Program-made: the position numbers and the translations under genes | Notes under the pieces: model-generated | Seen by the model: the letters and a program-made list of their open reading frames with translations, nothing else | Databases searched by the model: none | Told to the model about the DNA's origin: nothing | Assembly (NCBI RefSeq): GCF_001667945.1 | Contig: NZ_LZJK01000069.1 | Span: forward strand, 1 to 42,130 | Length of the DNA stretch: 42,130 nt | Direction of reading: 5' to 3' | From: Mycolicibacter sinensis | Lineage (GTDB): Bacteria; Actinomycetota; Actinomycetes; Mycobacteriales; Mycobacteriaceae | In this document: positions 9,668-18,884 of the stretch, piece by piece | Layout of the letters: every line of letters starts with the position of its first letter | Position numbering within the stretch: the stretch's first letter is position 1

Positions 9668-10981
9668 TCAACCGGCCAGCGCCCGCAGCCGGCGGGGCAG
9701 CGCCCCTTTCGACCGGTAGGGGCCCAGTACCGCCACCCCGTAGGGTCCGCGCAACAGTCGGTGCGCCACCGCGTTGACCTCTTCGACGGTGACTGCGTTC
9801 AGCTCCCGCAGCGTGCGGGAGATGGGACGGTAGCGTCCGTAGTTCAATTCGGTACGACCCAACCGGTGCATCCGCGAACCCGAATCCTCCAGGCCCAGAA
9901 GCAATCCGCCGCGTAACGAACCTTTCGCGATCCGGCACTCTTCAGCACTGATGCCGTCACGCGCAACCGAGTCGAGGACTTCGACGGTCACCGCCGCCAC
10001 TTCGGCGAATCGCTCCGGCTGGCAGGCGGTGTAGACCGACAGGGCGCCCGCATCGGCGAAGGTGTCCACCGAAGAGTAGATCGAGTACGCCAACCCGCGG
10101 GACTCCCGAACCTGTTGGAACAACCGCGAACTCAATCCCCCACCGAGAGCCGTGTTCAGCACCGCCAGGGCCTGACGGTGCGGCCAGTGCCGCCCCGGGG
10201 CGCGCACCCCCAGCGACATGTGGGTCTGGTCGGCGTCACGGTTGACCACGGTCAGCCCGGGAGTGCCCGGCACCCGGGCGGTGCCGCGCCGCGGCGGGGC
10301 AGGCTTCTCGCCTCGAATCAGGCGATGCCCGAAGTGTTCTCGCACCAGCGCCACTACGGTGTCGTGATCGACATTGCCGGCCACCGCCACCACCATGCGC
10401 TCCGGGGTGTAGCGACGCTGGTGAAACGAGCGCAGCTGGGCGCGGGTCATCGCCGTCACCGATTCGACGTTGCCGATCACCGGCCGTCCGATCGGATGCT
10501 CGCCGAACAGCGTCGACAAGAACACATCACCCAGCGCGTCCTCGGGATCGTCGTCGCGCATCGCGAGTTCCTCGAGCACCACGTCGCGTTCGAGGTCGAC
10601 ATCGGCGGCCGCGCAGGACCCGTTGAGCACCACATCGCTGACCAGCGCGACGGCCAGCTCCAGATCGGTGTCGAGCACATGGGCGTAGTAGCAGGTGTGC
10701 TCCTTGCCGGTGAAGGCGTTGAGCTCACCGCCGACGGCGTCCATGGCCTGCGCTATGCCGGCCGCCGTGCGAGTCGGGGTGGCCTTGAACAGCAGGTGCT
10801 CCAGGAAGTGCGCCGCCCCGGCCACCGTGGCGCCCTCGTCGCGTGATCCGACGCCGACCCAGACGCCCACCGATGCCGAACGGACCCCTGGGAGGTACTC
10901 GGTGACCACCCGCAGTCCGCCCGGCAGCGTGGTGCGTCGCAGTGTGGCGCGCGCGATGTCAGCTCTCGGTGGCTGCGGCAT
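9668..10981 (-). CDS. pepR: M16-family zinc metalloprotease PepR
   Basis: A 437-aa pitrilysin/mitochondrial-processing-peptidase-like protein (Mtb Rv2782c). The inverted zinc motif HFLEH is at 58-62 (His58, Glu61, His62), with the distal zinc-ligand Glu expected at about residue 138 in [16 protein letters not shown]. The second, inactive M16 half follows from about residue 200 ([23 protein letters not shown] is its hallmark). I chose ATG 10981 (MPQPPRAD) because it matches the Mtb N-terminus. An ATG at 11029 would add 16 residues and increase overlap with gpsI from 23 to 71 bp. It is cytoplasmic and its substrate is unknown. The coupling to PNPase is conserved in mycobacteria. Confidence 0.95.
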   Translation of the reverse strand: MPQPPRADIARATLRRTTLPGGLRVVTEYLPGVRSASVGVWVGVGSRDEGATVAGAAHFLEHLLFKATPTRTAAGIAQAMDAVGGELNAFTGKEHTCYYAHVLDTDLELAVALVSDVVLNGSCAAADVDLERDVVLEELAMRDDDPEDALGDVFLSTLFGEHPIGRPVIGNVESVTAMTRAQLRSFHQRRYTPERMVVAVAGNVDHDTVVALVREHFGHRLIRGEKPAPPRRGTARVPGTPGLTVVNRDADQTHMSLGVRAPGRHWPHRQALAVLNTALGGGLSSRLFQQVRESRGLAYSIYSSVDTFADAGALSVYTACQPERFAEVAAVTVEVLDSVARDGISAEECRIAKGSLRGGLLLGLEDSGSRMHRLGRTELNYGRYRPISRTLRELNAVTVEEVNAVAHRLLRGPYGVAVLGPYRSKGALPRRLRALAG

Positions 10982-13220
10982 CGGCAGGCTCAGTCGACCC
11001 CGCTTCTTGGGTCGCGGCGTCCGCTGCATCCTCGACGGGCACCAGCGAGATCTTGCCGCGGTTGTCGATGTCGGCGATCTCCACCCGCAGCTTGTCGCCG
11101 ACCTTGACGACGTCCTCGACCTTCGCCACGCGCTTGCCCTTGCCGAGCTTGGAGATGTGCACCAGCCCGTCGCGGCCCGGCAGCAGCGAGATGAATGCGC
11201 CGAAGTCGGTGGTCTTGACCACGGTGCCCAGGAATCGCTCGCCGATCTTGGGCAGCTGCGGGTTGGCGATCGCGTTGATCTTGTCGATCGCGGCCTGCGC
11301 CGAGGGGCCGTCGGTGGCGCCGACGAACACGGTGCCGTCGTCCTCGATGGAGATCTGGGCGCCGGTCTCCTCGGTGATCGAGTTGATCATCTTGCCCTTG
11401 GGGCCGATCACCTCACCGATCTTGTCCACCGGAACCTTGATCGTGGTGACCCGCGGCGCGTACGGGCTCATCTCGTCGGGGGCGTCGATGGCCTCGGCCA
11501 TCACCTCCAGGATGGTCAGCCGCGCGTCCTTGGCCTGGCTCAGCGCACCGGCGAGCACCTTGGACGGGATGCCGTCGAGCTTGGTGTCCAGCTGCAGCGC
11601 GGTGACGAAGTCCTTGGTGCCGGCGACCTTGAAGTCCATGTCGCCGAACGCGTCCTCGGCACCGAGGATGTCGGTGAGCGCGACGAAGCGGCGCTCGGTC
11701 TTGCCGTCCACCTCGACATCGTCGGAGACCAGGCCCATCGCGATACCGGCGACCGGAGCCTTCAGCGGCACACCGGCGTTGAGCAGTGCCAGCGTGGACG
11801 CGCAGACCGATCCCATCGAGGTGGATCCGTTGGAGCCCAGGGCTTCGGACACCTGCCGGATGGCGTAGGGGAACTCCTCGACGCTGGGCAGCACCGGAAC
11901 CAGGGCCCGCTCGGCCAAGGCGCCGTGGCCGATCTCGCGGCGCTTGGGCGAACCGACCCGGCCGGTCTCACCGGTGGAGTACGGCGGGAAGTTGTAGTGG
12001 TGCATGTAGCGCTTGGAGGTCTCCGGCCCCAGCGAGTCGATCTGCTGCGCCATCTTCATCATGTCCAGCGTGGTCACCCCGAGGATCTGGGTCTCGCCAC
12101 GCTCGAACAGTGCGCTGCCGTGCGCCCGGGGCACCACCGCCACCTCGGCGGAGAGGGCCCGGATGTCGGTGATACCGCGGCCGTCGATGCGGAAGTGGTC
12201 GGTCAGGATGCGCTGGCGCACCAGCTTTTTGGTCAGGCTGCGGTAGGCCGCACTGATCTCCTTCTCGCGGCCCTCGTAGGTCTCGGCCAGGCGCGTCAGC
12301 ACCTCGGCCTTGATCTCCTCGGTCCGCTCGTCGCGCTCGGCCTTGCCGGCGATGGTCAGCGCCTTGGCCAGCTCGTCGGTGGCGACGGAGGCCACCGCGT
12401 AGTAGACGTCCTCGCCGTAGGCGGGGAACAGCGGGTAGTCGCTGGTCGGCTTCCCGGCCGCGTCGGCCAGCTCCTGCTGGGCTTTGCACAGCGCCGCGAT
12501 GAACGGCTTGGCCGCCTCCATGCCCTCGGCCACCACGGCCTCGGTCGGCGCCTGCGCACCGGCTTCGATCAGCTCGATGACGTTCTCGGTGGCCTCGGCC
12601 TCGACCATCATGATCGCCACGTCACCGTCATCGAGGACACGGCCGGCCAGCACCATGTCGAACACCGCGCGCTCGAGCTGCTCGACGGTGGGGAACGCCA
12701 CCCAGCTGCCGTCGATCAGCGCCACCCGCGCCGCCCCGACCGGGCCGGAGAACGGCAGCCCGGCCAGCTGCGTGGACGCCGAGGCGGCGTTGATCGCCAC
12801 CACGTCGTAGAGGTCCCGGGGGTCCAGGCTCAGCACGGTCACCACGACCTGGATCTCGTTGCGCAGGCCGTCGACGAACGACGGGCGCAGCGGGCGGTCG
12901 GTGAGCCGGCAGGTCAGGATCGCGTCGGTGGACGGCCGGCCCTCGCGACGGAAGAAGGAGCCCGGGATGCGCCCGGCGGCATACATCCGCTCCTCGACGT
13001 CGACGGTGAGCGGGAAGAAGTCGAAGTGCTCCTTGGGAGCCTTGCTGGCGGTGGTCGCCGACAGCAGCATGGTCTCGTCGTCGAGGTAGGCCACGACACT
13101 GCCGGCCGCCTGCTGGGCCAACCGGCCGGTCTCGAAGCGGATGGTGCGGGTGCCGAAGCTCCCGTTGTCGATGGTGGCGGTGGACTCGAAAACGCCTTCT
13201 TCAATTTCAATGGCAGACAT
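10959..13220 (-). CDS. gpsI: Polyribonucleotide nucleotidyltransferase (PNPase)
   Basis: A 753-aa PNPase, the phosphorolytic 3'-5' exoribonuclease of mRNA decay. It carries two RNase PH-like cores (about 20-150 and 340-560, the latter with [19 protein letters not shown]) joined by an all-helical linker. A KH domain follows (GPKGK at 606-610) and an S1 RNA-binding domain (about 659-730, [20 protein letters not shown]). It ends in an acidic Ala/Glu/Asp tail. It acts as a trimer with RNase E in the degradosome. The start at 13220 gives the expected N-terminus. AGGAAGG lies 13 nt upstream, rather far. Mtb has lppU between gpsI and rpsO; here only 289 bp of non-coding DNA separates them. Confidence 0.98.
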   Translation of the reverse strand: MSAIEIEEGVFESTATIDNGSFGTRTIRFETGRLAQQAAGSVVAYLDDETMLLSATTASKAPKEHFDFFPLTVDVEERMYAAGRIPGSFFRREGRPSTDAILTCRLTDRPLRPSFVDGLRNEIQVVVTVLSLDPRDLYDVVAINAASASTQLAGLPFSGPVGAARVALIDGSWVAFPTVEQLERAVFDMVLAGRVLDDGDVAIMMVEAEATENVIELIEAGAQAPTEAVVAEGMEAAKPFIAALCKAQQELADAAGKPTSDYPLFPAYGEDVYYAVASVATDELAKALTIAGKAERDERTEEIKAEVLTRLAETYEGREKEISAAYRSLTKKLVRQRILTDHFRIDGRGITDIRALSAEVAVVPRAHGSALFERGETQILGVTTLDMMKMAQQIDSLGPETSKRYMHHYNFPPYSTGETGRVGSPKRREIGHGALAERALVPVLPSVEEFPYAIRQVSEALGSNGSTSMGSVCASTLALLNAGVPLKAPVAGIAMGLVSDDVEVDGKTERRFVALTDILGAEDAFGDMDFKVAGTKDFVTALQLDTKLDGIPSKVLAGALSQAKDARLTILEVMAEAIDAPDEMSPYAPRVTTIKVPVDKIGEVIGPKGKMINSITEETGAQISIEDDGTVFVGATDGPSAQAAIDKINAIANPQLPKIGERFLGTVVKTTDFGAFISLLPGRDGLVHISKLGKGKRVAKVEDVVKVGDKLRVEIADIDNRGKISLVPVEDAADAATQEAGSTEPADAAATES

Positions 13221-13452
13221 GGACGCCGTGCGGCCTTCCTGGTTCGTTTCAGCTGTTTCGCAACGCCAGACGTGGACCAGCGAAGAACCTGGATGCGGCT
13301 ACGGTCGTCGATCGAAGCGGCCGGATCCTTGAAATCGCAGACCCGGCTGCCACTACCGAAGACCGCCCGACTCAGGTCTGGCCGATCGTGGGAACATGTC
13401 CCGTCGTGACGTGCCGGAGTGGCGCGCGCGGACTGCGTACGCCACACCGGTG

Positions 13453-13471
13453 TCCGGGCGCAAGGCCCGGA
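13453..13471 (-). terminator. Hairpin between rpsO and gpsI
   Basis: TCCGGGC and GCCCGGA (7-bp stem, 5-nt loop) lie about 40 nt after the rpsO stop in the direction of transcription. No U-tract follows, so it may be a weak terminator or a processing/stability hairpin in a shared rpsO-gpsI transcript. The rest of 13221-13509 shows no gene. Confidence 0.4.
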
Positions 13472-13509
13472 ACGGTCTCACTCTACACGGCGACGGTTAT
13501 CGCCGGTTG

Positions 13510-13779
13510 TCAGCGACGCAGGCCCAGGCGCTCGATGAGCGAGCGGTAACGCGCCACATCGATCTGGGCGAGGTACTTGAGCAGGCGACGCCGCCGGCCG
13601 ACCAGCAGCAGCAGGCCGCGCCGGGAGTGGTGGTCGTGCTTGTGGGTCTTGAGGTGTTCGGTGAGGTCGACGATCCGCTTGGTCAGCAGCGCGACCTGCG
13701 CCTCGGGCGATCCGGTGTCGGTCTCGTGCAGACCGTAGTTGCCCAGGATCTCTTTTTTCTGCTCGGCGGTCAGCGCCAC
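13510..13779 (-). CDS. rpsO: 30S ribosomal protein S15
   Basis: S15 (89 aa) binds the 16S rRNA central domain early in 30S assembly. The sequence is full length: [14 protein letters not shown] at the N-terminus, [14 protein letters not shown], then [20 protein letters not shown], the rRNA-binding face. GTG 13779 is the start, with GGAG about 8 nt upstream (in GATGGAGATG). It sits between ribF and gpsI, as in other actinobacteria. S15 commonly regulates its own translation through its leader; no such structure was established here. Confidence 0.98.
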   Translation of the reverse strand: MALTAEQKKEILGNYGLHETDTGSPEAQVALLTKRIVDLTEHLKTHKHDHHSRRGLLLLVGRRRRLLKYLAQIDVARYRSLIERLGLRR

Positions 13780-13898
13780 GAAAACATCTCCATCAATGTC
13801 GTCCCGCGAAAGGTGATTACGGCGGCCGCCGCGGACTGCAGCACGCCGAGCGGGAAGTCTAGCAGCGCTGTGGCGGACGAACCCAATCGAGCTGCCGG

Positions 13899-14882
13899 TC
13901 AGTCTTCGGCGAGCAGAGTGCGGGTCTTCTCGACGTCGGTGTTCATCACCGCCACCAGGTCCGCCACCGAGTCGAACTTCTCCTGACCGCGGATCCGGCT
14001 GACGAAGTCGACGGCGACCCGCTGACCGTACAGGTCGGCGGTTTGATCGAGGATGAACGCCTCGACGGTGCGGGCCCGCCCGGAGAAGGTCGGATTGGTG
14101 CCGACCGACACCGCGGCCCGGCAGCGTTGACCGGCGACGACGGTGCCGGGCACCGGGCCGTGTCCCAGCACGGTGAACCACGCGGCATACACCCCGTCGG
14201 CCGGGATCGCCGCGTAGGCCGACGGCGCCACGTTGGCGGTCGGAAAGCCCAGGTTCTTCCCGCGGCCGTCGCCGCGCACCACCAGGCCCTCCACCCGGTG
14301 TGGCCGGCCCAGGGCCTCGGCGGCGGCCACGACGTCGCCGGCGTCCACGCACGACCGGATGTAGGTCGAGGAGAAGGTGACCGACTGGGCCGGGTCCGAG
14401 TCGGCGTGTTCAGCCACCAGCGACACCGACGTGACCGCGAAACCGAACTGCTCGCCGGCGCGGCGCAGCGTCTCGACGTTGCCCGTCGCCTTGCGGCCGA
14501 AGGTGAAGTTCTCCCCCACCACCACTTCCACCACGTGCAGGTGCTCGACCAGAAGTTCGTGGATGTAGCGGTCGGGGGTGAGCTTCATGAAATCGGAGGT
14601 GAACGGGATCACCAGGAACACGTCCACCCCGGCCTCTTCCACGAGCTCGGCGCGGCGCGCCAACGTGGTCAGCTGCGCGGGGTGGCTGCCGGGGTAGACC
14701 ACCTCCATCGGGTGCGGGTCGAAGGTCATCAGCACCGTCGGCACGCCGCGGGCTTTACCCGCTTTCACCGCATGTGCGATCAGTTCGGCATGGCCGCGGT
14801 GGACACCGTCGAACACGCCGATGGTGAGCACGCACCTGCCCCAGTCTGTGGGGATCTCGTCCTGCCCCCGCCACCGCTGCAC
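13899..14882 (-). CDS. ribF: Bifunctional riboflavin kinase/FAD synthetase
   Basis: RibF (327 aa) converts riboflavin to FMN and then FAD. The N-terminal FAD synthetase (nucleotidylyltransferase) domain has [14 protein letters not shown] and [10 protein letters not shown]. The middle has [14 protein letters not shown]. The C-terminal riboflavin kinase domain begins near residue 190 with [17 protein letters not shown] and carries the signature GFPTANVAP. The GTG at 14882 aligns with the Mtb start ([15 protein letters not shown]). It lies 7 nt after TAGGCT and has no Shine-Dalgarno, so the mRNA is probably leaderless. It is divergent from sirR with only 24 bp between start codons; in Mtb Rv2787 is inserted there. 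Confidence 0.97.
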   Translation of the reverse strand: MQRWRGQDEIPTDWGRCVLTIGVFDGVHRGHAELIAHAVKAGKARGVPTVLMTFDPHPMEVVYPGSHPAQLTTLARRAELVEEAGVDVFLVIPFTSDFMKLTPDRYIHELLVEHLHVVEVVVGENFTFGRKATGNVETLRRAGEQFGFAVTSVSLVAEHADSDPAQSVTFSSTYIRSCVDAGDVVAAAEALGRPHRVEGLVVRGDGRGKNLGFPTANVAPSAYAAIPADGVYAAWFTVLGHGPVPGTVVAGQRCRAAVSVGTNPTFSGRARTVEAFILDQTADLYGQRVAVDFVSRIRGQEKFDSVADLVAVMNTDVEKTRTLLAED

Positions 14883-14889
14883 AACCGCA

Positions 14890-14899
14890 AGCCTAAACT
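14890..14899. promoter_or_regulatory. Bidirectional leaderless promoter: overlapping -10 boxes for ribF and sirR
   Basis: The sequence AGCCTAAACT contains TAAACT (14894-14899) for sirR on the plus strand and TAGGCT (14895-14890) for ribF on the minus strand. The two boxes share the central TA. Each lies exactly 7 nt from its GTG start codon (14907 and 14882). Both transcripts would therefore begin at or within a base of the start codon. RNA polymerase could not occupy both directions at once. Confidence 0.6.
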
Positions 14900-14906
14900 G
14901 TCGTGT

Positions 14907-15605
14907 GTGAGCCCTTGGGAGCAGTCGGACGGGCTGACTAGCGTCGCCCAGGACTATCTGAAGGTCATCTGGACCGCGCAGGAATGGTCGCCCGACAGGG
15001 TCAGCACCAAGATGCTGGCGGAGAAGATCGGCGTGTCGGCCAGTACCGCCTCGGAGTCGATCCGCAAACTCGCCGAAGCCGGCCTGGTCGACCACGAGAA
15101 GTACGGCGCGGTGACGCTCACCGATGAGGGACGCCGTGCTGCGCTCGGGATGGTGCGCCGGCACCGGTTGATCGAGACGTTCCTGGTGCGCGAACTGGGC
15201 TACAGCTGGGACGAGGTGCACGACGAGGCCGAGGTGCTCGAACACGCGGTCTCCGATGCCCTGGTGAACCGCATCGACGCCAAGCTGGGGTTCCCGCAGC
15301 GCGACCCGCACGGCGACCCGATCCCGGCGGCCGACGGGCAGGTGCCCACACCGCCGGCCCGCCAACTGTGGGCGTGCGCCGACGGCGACACCGGCACGGT
15401 GGCCCGTATCTCCGACAACGACCCGGAGATGCTGCGCTACTTCGCCCAGGTGGGTATCAGCCTCGATGCCCGGGTGCGGGTGCTGACTCGCCGCGACTTC
15501 GCCGGGATCATCTCGGTGGTGCTGGATTCCCCCGCGGGGGCCGACGGCGAGCAGGCCACGATTGACCTGGGAAGCCCTGCCGCGCAGGCAATTTGGGTGG
15601 TATGA
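14907..15605 (+). CDS. sirR: DtxR/MntR-family metal-dependent repressor SirR
   Basis: This 232-aa regulator (Mtb Rv2788) has a winged helix at about 8-70 (SVAQDYLKVIWTAQEW, KIGVSASTASESIRKLAEAG, KYGAVTLTDEGR). A metal-binding/dimerisation domain covers about 75-140, with HRLIETFLVRELGYSWDEVH and DEAEVLEHAVSD; the Glu/His residues there match the metal sites of DtxR-type proteins. A C-terminal SH3-like FeoA domain (about 155-232) ends VDLGSPAAQAIWVV. It is expected to bind Mn2+ or Fe2+ and repress metal uptake genes. GTG 14907 is 7 nt after TAAACT, so leaderless. No DtxR-type operator was recognised in its own promoter. The gene ends 3 bp from the convergent PF10118 gene. Confidence 0.95.
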   Translation: MSPWEQSDGLTSVAQDYLKVIWTAQEWSPDRVSTKMLAEKIGVSASTASESIRKLAEAGLVDHEKYGAVTLTDEGRRAALGMVRRHRLIETFLVRELGYSWDEVHDEAEVLEHAVSDALVNRIDAKLGFPQRDPHGDPIPAADGQVPTPPARQLWACADGDTGTVARISDNDPEMLRYFAQVGISLDARVRVLTRRDFAGIISVVLDSPAGADGEQATIDLGSPAAQAIWVV

Positions 15606-15608
15606 CCG

Positions 15609-16493
15609 TCACCTCACGTGGCCGGCGAGCTGACCTGCGGTTCCGAAGAGTTCTTGCTGCCAGCGCGCGACGAGTTCGGTGGTGTCGATCTGGTCGGGGT
15701 GAAAGTCCCGCTTGTTGAACGGCCGCATGTCGGAGTAGAAGCCCTTCCACATCGGATTGCGCAGCATCTGCACCGTCTCCTTGAGGATCCGGAACGGTTG
15801 ACGGCGGCCCTCGACGTCGGTGGTGGCGATCGAGAGCCAGGTGAACAGCACCAGGATCGGGATTCCGCAGTTCTGCGCGAAGCGCATCCACCGGATGCGG
15901 GTCGACTCGGGAACGCCGATGGCCCGGTAGACGTCGAAAACGACCGACTTGTGTTCGAGCTCTTCCAGCGCATGCCAGTTCAGCAGATTGCGGATCTCGG
16001 GGTCGTACATCATCGCCTGGACCTCGGGGCGTTTGAGGATGTTCTCTGCCCACACCGCGGTGAAATGTTCTGCGGCCACTGTGAACCCGAGGAAGAAGTG
16101 GCGAAGTCGCCGCAGCCGGTCCGGGCTGGGATACTGCTTGTCGAGGAACTTCTCCATGCGCTCGGTGCTGCCCAGCAGGTACTTGAACCATGCGGTCGGA
16201 TATCCCATCGCCGCCAGTTGTTCGTTGAGCTCGCGGTGCTGCAACCCGTGCGTCTTCTCCTGTCCGATGAAGCCGGTCACCCGCTTCTTCAGGTCGGGGT
16301 CGTCGATGACATCGACGTAGCGGCGCACCGAACGCACGAAGATGTCCTCGCCCGGCGGGAAGATCGCGGACAGGATCGCCACCAGGTGGCTGAACACGAT
16401 GCTGCCATCCGCGAAATACCTGTTCGCATCGGGGTGAGCAGCGAAACCGAACTTCATCCGCCGCACCGTCGGGACCGTCATCACATTCGCCAT
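15609..16493 (-). CDS. PF10118-family 'metal-dependent hydrolase', ferritin-like di-iron candidate (paralogue 2)
   Basis: This 294-aa protein is a paralogue of the one at 5868-6788. Conserved: GED near 48-50 (E49), GQEKTH (E79, H82), AAEHFTAVW (E142, H143), WHALEELEHKSVVFDVYR (E178, H181). The spacings (30, 63 and 36 residues between successive Glu) nearly equal those in paralogue 1 (30, 62 and 36). It is probably a helical-bundle metal protein; the activity is unknown. A hydrophobic stretch near 205-222 (CGIPILVLFTWLSIAT) is in the same place as in paralogue 1. ATG 16493 is chosen because TAGCGT lies 7 nt upstream (leaderless). It is 28 bp downstream of the AraC gene in the same direction. 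Confidence 0.85.
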   Translation of the reverse strand: MANVMTVPTVRRMKFGFAAHPDANRYFADGSIVFSHLVAILSAIFPPGEDIFVRSVRRYVDVIDDPDLKKRVTGFIGQEKTHGLQHRELNEQLAAMGYPTAWFKYLLGSTERMEKFLDKQYPSPDRLRRLRHFFLGFTVAAEHFTAVWAENILKRPEVQAMMYDPEIRNLLNWHALEELEHKSVVFDVYRAIGVPESTRIRWMRFAQNCGIPILVLFTWLSIATTDVEGRRQPFRILKETVQMLRNPMWKGFYSDMRPFNKRDFHPDQIDTTELVARWQQELFGTAGQLAGHVR

Positions 16494-16500
16494 GCCGGCA

Positions 16501-16506
16501 ACGCTA
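16501..16506 (-). promoter_or_regulatory. -10 box for leaderless PF10118 paralogue 2
   Basis: TAGCGT on the minus strand with 7 nt to ATG 16493, within the 28-bp gap after the AraC gene. It implies transcription independent of that gene. Confidence 0.45.
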
Positions 16507-16521
16507 AGCCGGTGGGCGTGA

Positions 16522-17598
16522 CTAGTGAATGAGCGAACCGGACACGGATTTGATCGATTCGGACATCCGGCCGCGATGCCGGCTGGGCGGCGTACCGCCA
16601 CTCCACCGAAGGAACGCGCGGGTGAACGCGGCGGCTTCGGAGTACCCCAGTTGCCGCGCGGTCTCCTCGACGGTGAGACCCGATCCGAGCAGCGTCGCCG
16701 CAAGGGTCGCGCGGACCTCGTCTACCAAGGCTCGGTAACTGGTGTGTTCGGCGGCCAGCCGGCGATGCAGGGTGCGTTCGGTGATGCCCAACTCGGCGGC
16801 GATCGTGGCCATCGACGGCAAGGCTCCGGGATCGCGAACCAACCTGCCCCGGACCCGGGCGGCGATCCCCCGACGCTGACGGCGGGTCTGCAGCAACTCC
16901 TCACACTGCTGTGCACACGCCTCGGCGGTGGCAGGGTCGGCTGCCGGCATCGCCAGGGCCAGCACATCGGCCGGGATCCTCAATGCGCTGCGCGCCGACG
17001 ACGTATCGAACTCGACCGTCACCCTGGGGAGATCGATTCGTTCCGTGGGAAATTCGATACCAGGAAGTTCGACCTTGACCTCGATGTCGGATTCGAGCTG
17101 ACTGAGCAGCAGCGGCACCATGGTGGTCAGTGCGAACAGGTCACGTGCCAGCAGGAAGCTCCGGACGTCGGCCGGGACCGCGCTGTCGTCGAATTCGATG
17201 ACCACCCCGTCGGCGGTGTCATGCCGGCTCAGCCGGAGAAACGTCGATGACAGGGTCGCGTAGCGGCAGGCGATGTTCACCGCATCACCCAACGTCGGAC
17301 TCGCCAGCAAGGCGTACCCGAACACCCCCATATTCGCGAAGTTGTACTGGAGTCCGACATCGCAGGCGAATTCATGCGGATCATCGACGCACGCGAGGAC
17401 GTTGCGCACGATACCCAGCTCCTGGCCGGCCTGTACTTCCGTTGCACTGTCCTCGATGTCCGCCACGCTCAGGCCGGTTCCGGCCAGGCAAGCCGCCACG
17501 TCGATGCCGTGCAGCCGGGCGGCCTCTAGCAGATGCCTGCAAGTCGCCGAGGGTCGCGGAATATCCCAATCCGCCTGCGCGGCACCGCCTATCGCCAC
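16522..17598 (-). CDS. AraC-family transcriptional regulator with PF12625-type N-terminal domain
   Basis: This 358-aa regulator has an N-terminal 'arabinose-binding-like' domain of the PF12625 type (about 20-210). That domain is found in AraC regulators of fatty-acid, steroid and alkane genes in actinobacteria. The C-terminal AraC DNA-binding domain has two HTHs: MATIAAELGITERTLHRRLA, and VEETARQLGYSEAAAFTRAF with FLRWSGGTPP, the typical end of the second helix. GTG 17598 is supported by TACATT 7 nt upstream. It probably controls the PF10118 gene next to it, since AraC regulators of this type often act on neighbours. The effector is unknown. Confidence 0.93.
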   Translation of the reverse strand: MAIGGAAQADWDIPRPSATCRHLLEAARLHGIDVAACLAGTGLSVADIEDSATEVQAGQELGIVRNVLACVDDPHEFACDVGLQYNFANMGVFGYALLASPTLGDAVNIACRYATLSSTFLRLSRHDTADGVVIEFDDSAVPADVRSFLLARDLFALTTMVPLLLSQLESDIEVKVELPGIEFPTERIDLPRVTVEFDTSSARSALRIPADVLALAMPAADPATAEACAQQCEELLQTRRQRRGIAARVRGRLVRDPGALPSMATIAAELGITERTLHRRLAAEHTSYRALVDEVRATLAATLLGSGLTVEETARQLGYSEAAAFTRAFLRWSGGTPPSRHRGRMSESIKSVSGSLIH

Positions 17599-17605
17599 AT
17601 GTCCG

Positions 17606-17611
17606 AATGTA
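17606..17611 (-). promoter_or_regulatory. -10 box for leaderless AraC gene
   Basis: TACATT on the minus strand followed by 7 nt and GTG 17598. The box lies just before the fadE21 stop (17618). Confidence 0.5.
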
Positions 17612-17617
17612 TCAAAT

Positions 17618-18868
17618 CTAGCTCAGCAAGCCTTTGGCGATATGGGTGACCTGCACCTCATTGCTGCCGGCGTAGATCATCAGCGATTTGGCGTCGCGGG
17701 CCAGTTGTTCCACCCGGTATTCGGCCATGTAGCCGTTGCCGCCGAACAGCTGCACCGCCTCCATCGCCACCTCGGTGGCCGCCTCCGATGAGTACAGCTT
17801 CATCGCCGACGCCTCGGCCAGTGACGGCATCTTTCCCGCCCGCACCTTTTCCAGCGTCTGAAACACCATGTTCTGCACGTTGATCCGGGCCACCTCCATC
17901 TTGGCCAGCTTGAGTTGGATCAGCTGGAACTGCCCGATGTTCTGGCCCCACAGCGTGCGGGTCTTGGCGTAGTCGACACACAGCCGGTGGCATTCGTTGA
18001 TGATGCCCAGTGACATCAGCGCGACCCCCGCGCGTTCGGCGACGAAATTGGCCCGGGCGCTTTCTCGCCCGTCACCACCAGTGTGCTGTTCGGTCTCGCC
18101 GAGCAACCGGTCCGGCGTGAGCCGCACGTTGTCGAAAAACAACTCACCGGTCGGCGAGGACATCATGCCCATTTTCTTGAACGGCTTGCCCTGGGTCAGC
18201 CCGGGCATCCCGGCGTCGAGGACGAAGGTCAACACCGGCCGGTCGCGCCGATCAACGCCCGAGCCGTCGTCCAACTTGGCGTAGACGATCAGCACGTCGG
18301 CGTAGGGACCGTTGGTGATGAAGGTCTTCTGCCCGTTGAGGATGTAGTCGCCGGTGCCATCGGCGGCACGCCGCACATAGGTCTTCATCCCGCCGAATGC
18401 GTCCGAGCCGGCGTCCGGTTCGGTGATGGCCCAACAGGCGATCTTGTCCAGCGTCATCAGGTCGGGTAGCCAGCGCTCCTTCTGCGCCAGCGTGCCGCGG
18501 CTCATGATCGTGGCCGCACCCAGGCCGAGGCTGACCCCGACGGTGGACAGCAGCCCGATGCTGACCCCGGACAGCTCAGAGACCATGATCGCGGCCATCG
18601 AGAGCTGACCGCCGAGATCGCCCCTTGCGCCCGGGGACGCGCGGTCGGCCGCAGGCGACGCGGCGTTGGCGCGTTGCTTGTCCAGCATGTTCTTGACGGC
18701 CTCACCGGCCATCACGTCCAAACCGAACTCGCTGAACAGCTTGCGCGCGATCGGATAAGGCGCCAGCGCACCGCTTTCCAGCGCGTCCAGCTGCGGCCGG
18801 ATCTCTTTGTCGATGAAGCCGCGAACGGTGTCGCGCATGATGAGGTCGGTCTCAGACCACTCGAACAT
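17618..18868 (-). CDS. fadE21: Acyl-CoA dehydrogenase FadE21-like
   Basis: This 416-aa FAD enzyme carries out the first step of beta-oxidation, alpha,beta-desaturation of acyl-CoA. It has the FAD/acyl motifs WAITEPDAGSDAFGGMKT (146-163) and KTFITNGPYADV (181-192), and the C-terminal helical domain with LFGGNGYMAEYRVEQLARD. The usual C-terminal catalytic Glu (YEGT) is Ala here (YAGS, Ala400). Glu278 in VAERAGVAL instead matches the helix-G position of the catalytic Glu in isovaleryl- and long-chain acyl-CoA dehydrogenases, so the base seems relocated. That arrangement favours branched or bulky acyl-CoAs. An Ala/Gly/Pro-rich insert lies at about 67-88. ATG 18868 has GGGAGA upstream. It is the last gene of the ltp1 cassette; in Mtb fadE21 and ltp1 are direct neighbours. 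Confidence 0.92.
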   Translation of the reverse strand: MFEWSETDLIMRDTVRGFIDKEIRPQLDALESGALAPYPIARKLFSEFGLDVMAGEAVKNMLDKQRANAASPAADRASPGARGDLGGQLSMAAIMVSELSGVSIGLLSTVGVSLGLGAATIMSRGTLAQKERWLPDLMTLDKIACWAITEPDAGSDAFGGMKTYVRRAADGTGDYILNGQKTFITNGPYADVLIVYAKLDDGSGVDRRDRPVLTFVLDAGMPGLTQGKPFKKMGMMSSPTGELFFDNVRLTPDRLLGETEQHTGGDGRESARANFVAERAGVALMSLGIINECHRLCVDYAKTRTLWGQNIGQFQLIQLKLAKMEVARINVQNMVFQTLEKVRAGKMPSLAEASAMKLYSSEAATEVAMEAVQLFGGNGYMAEYRVEQLARDAKSLMIYAGSNEVQVTHIAKGLLS

Positions 18869-18884
18869 AGGGGTTCTCCCGGCG

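Noticed and set aside
10695..13409. 904-codon open frame on the plus strand
   Set aside because: It lies antisense to pepR/gpsI, whose proteins are unmistakable. It is a high-GC shadow frame rich in Asp/His/Arg/Gly.
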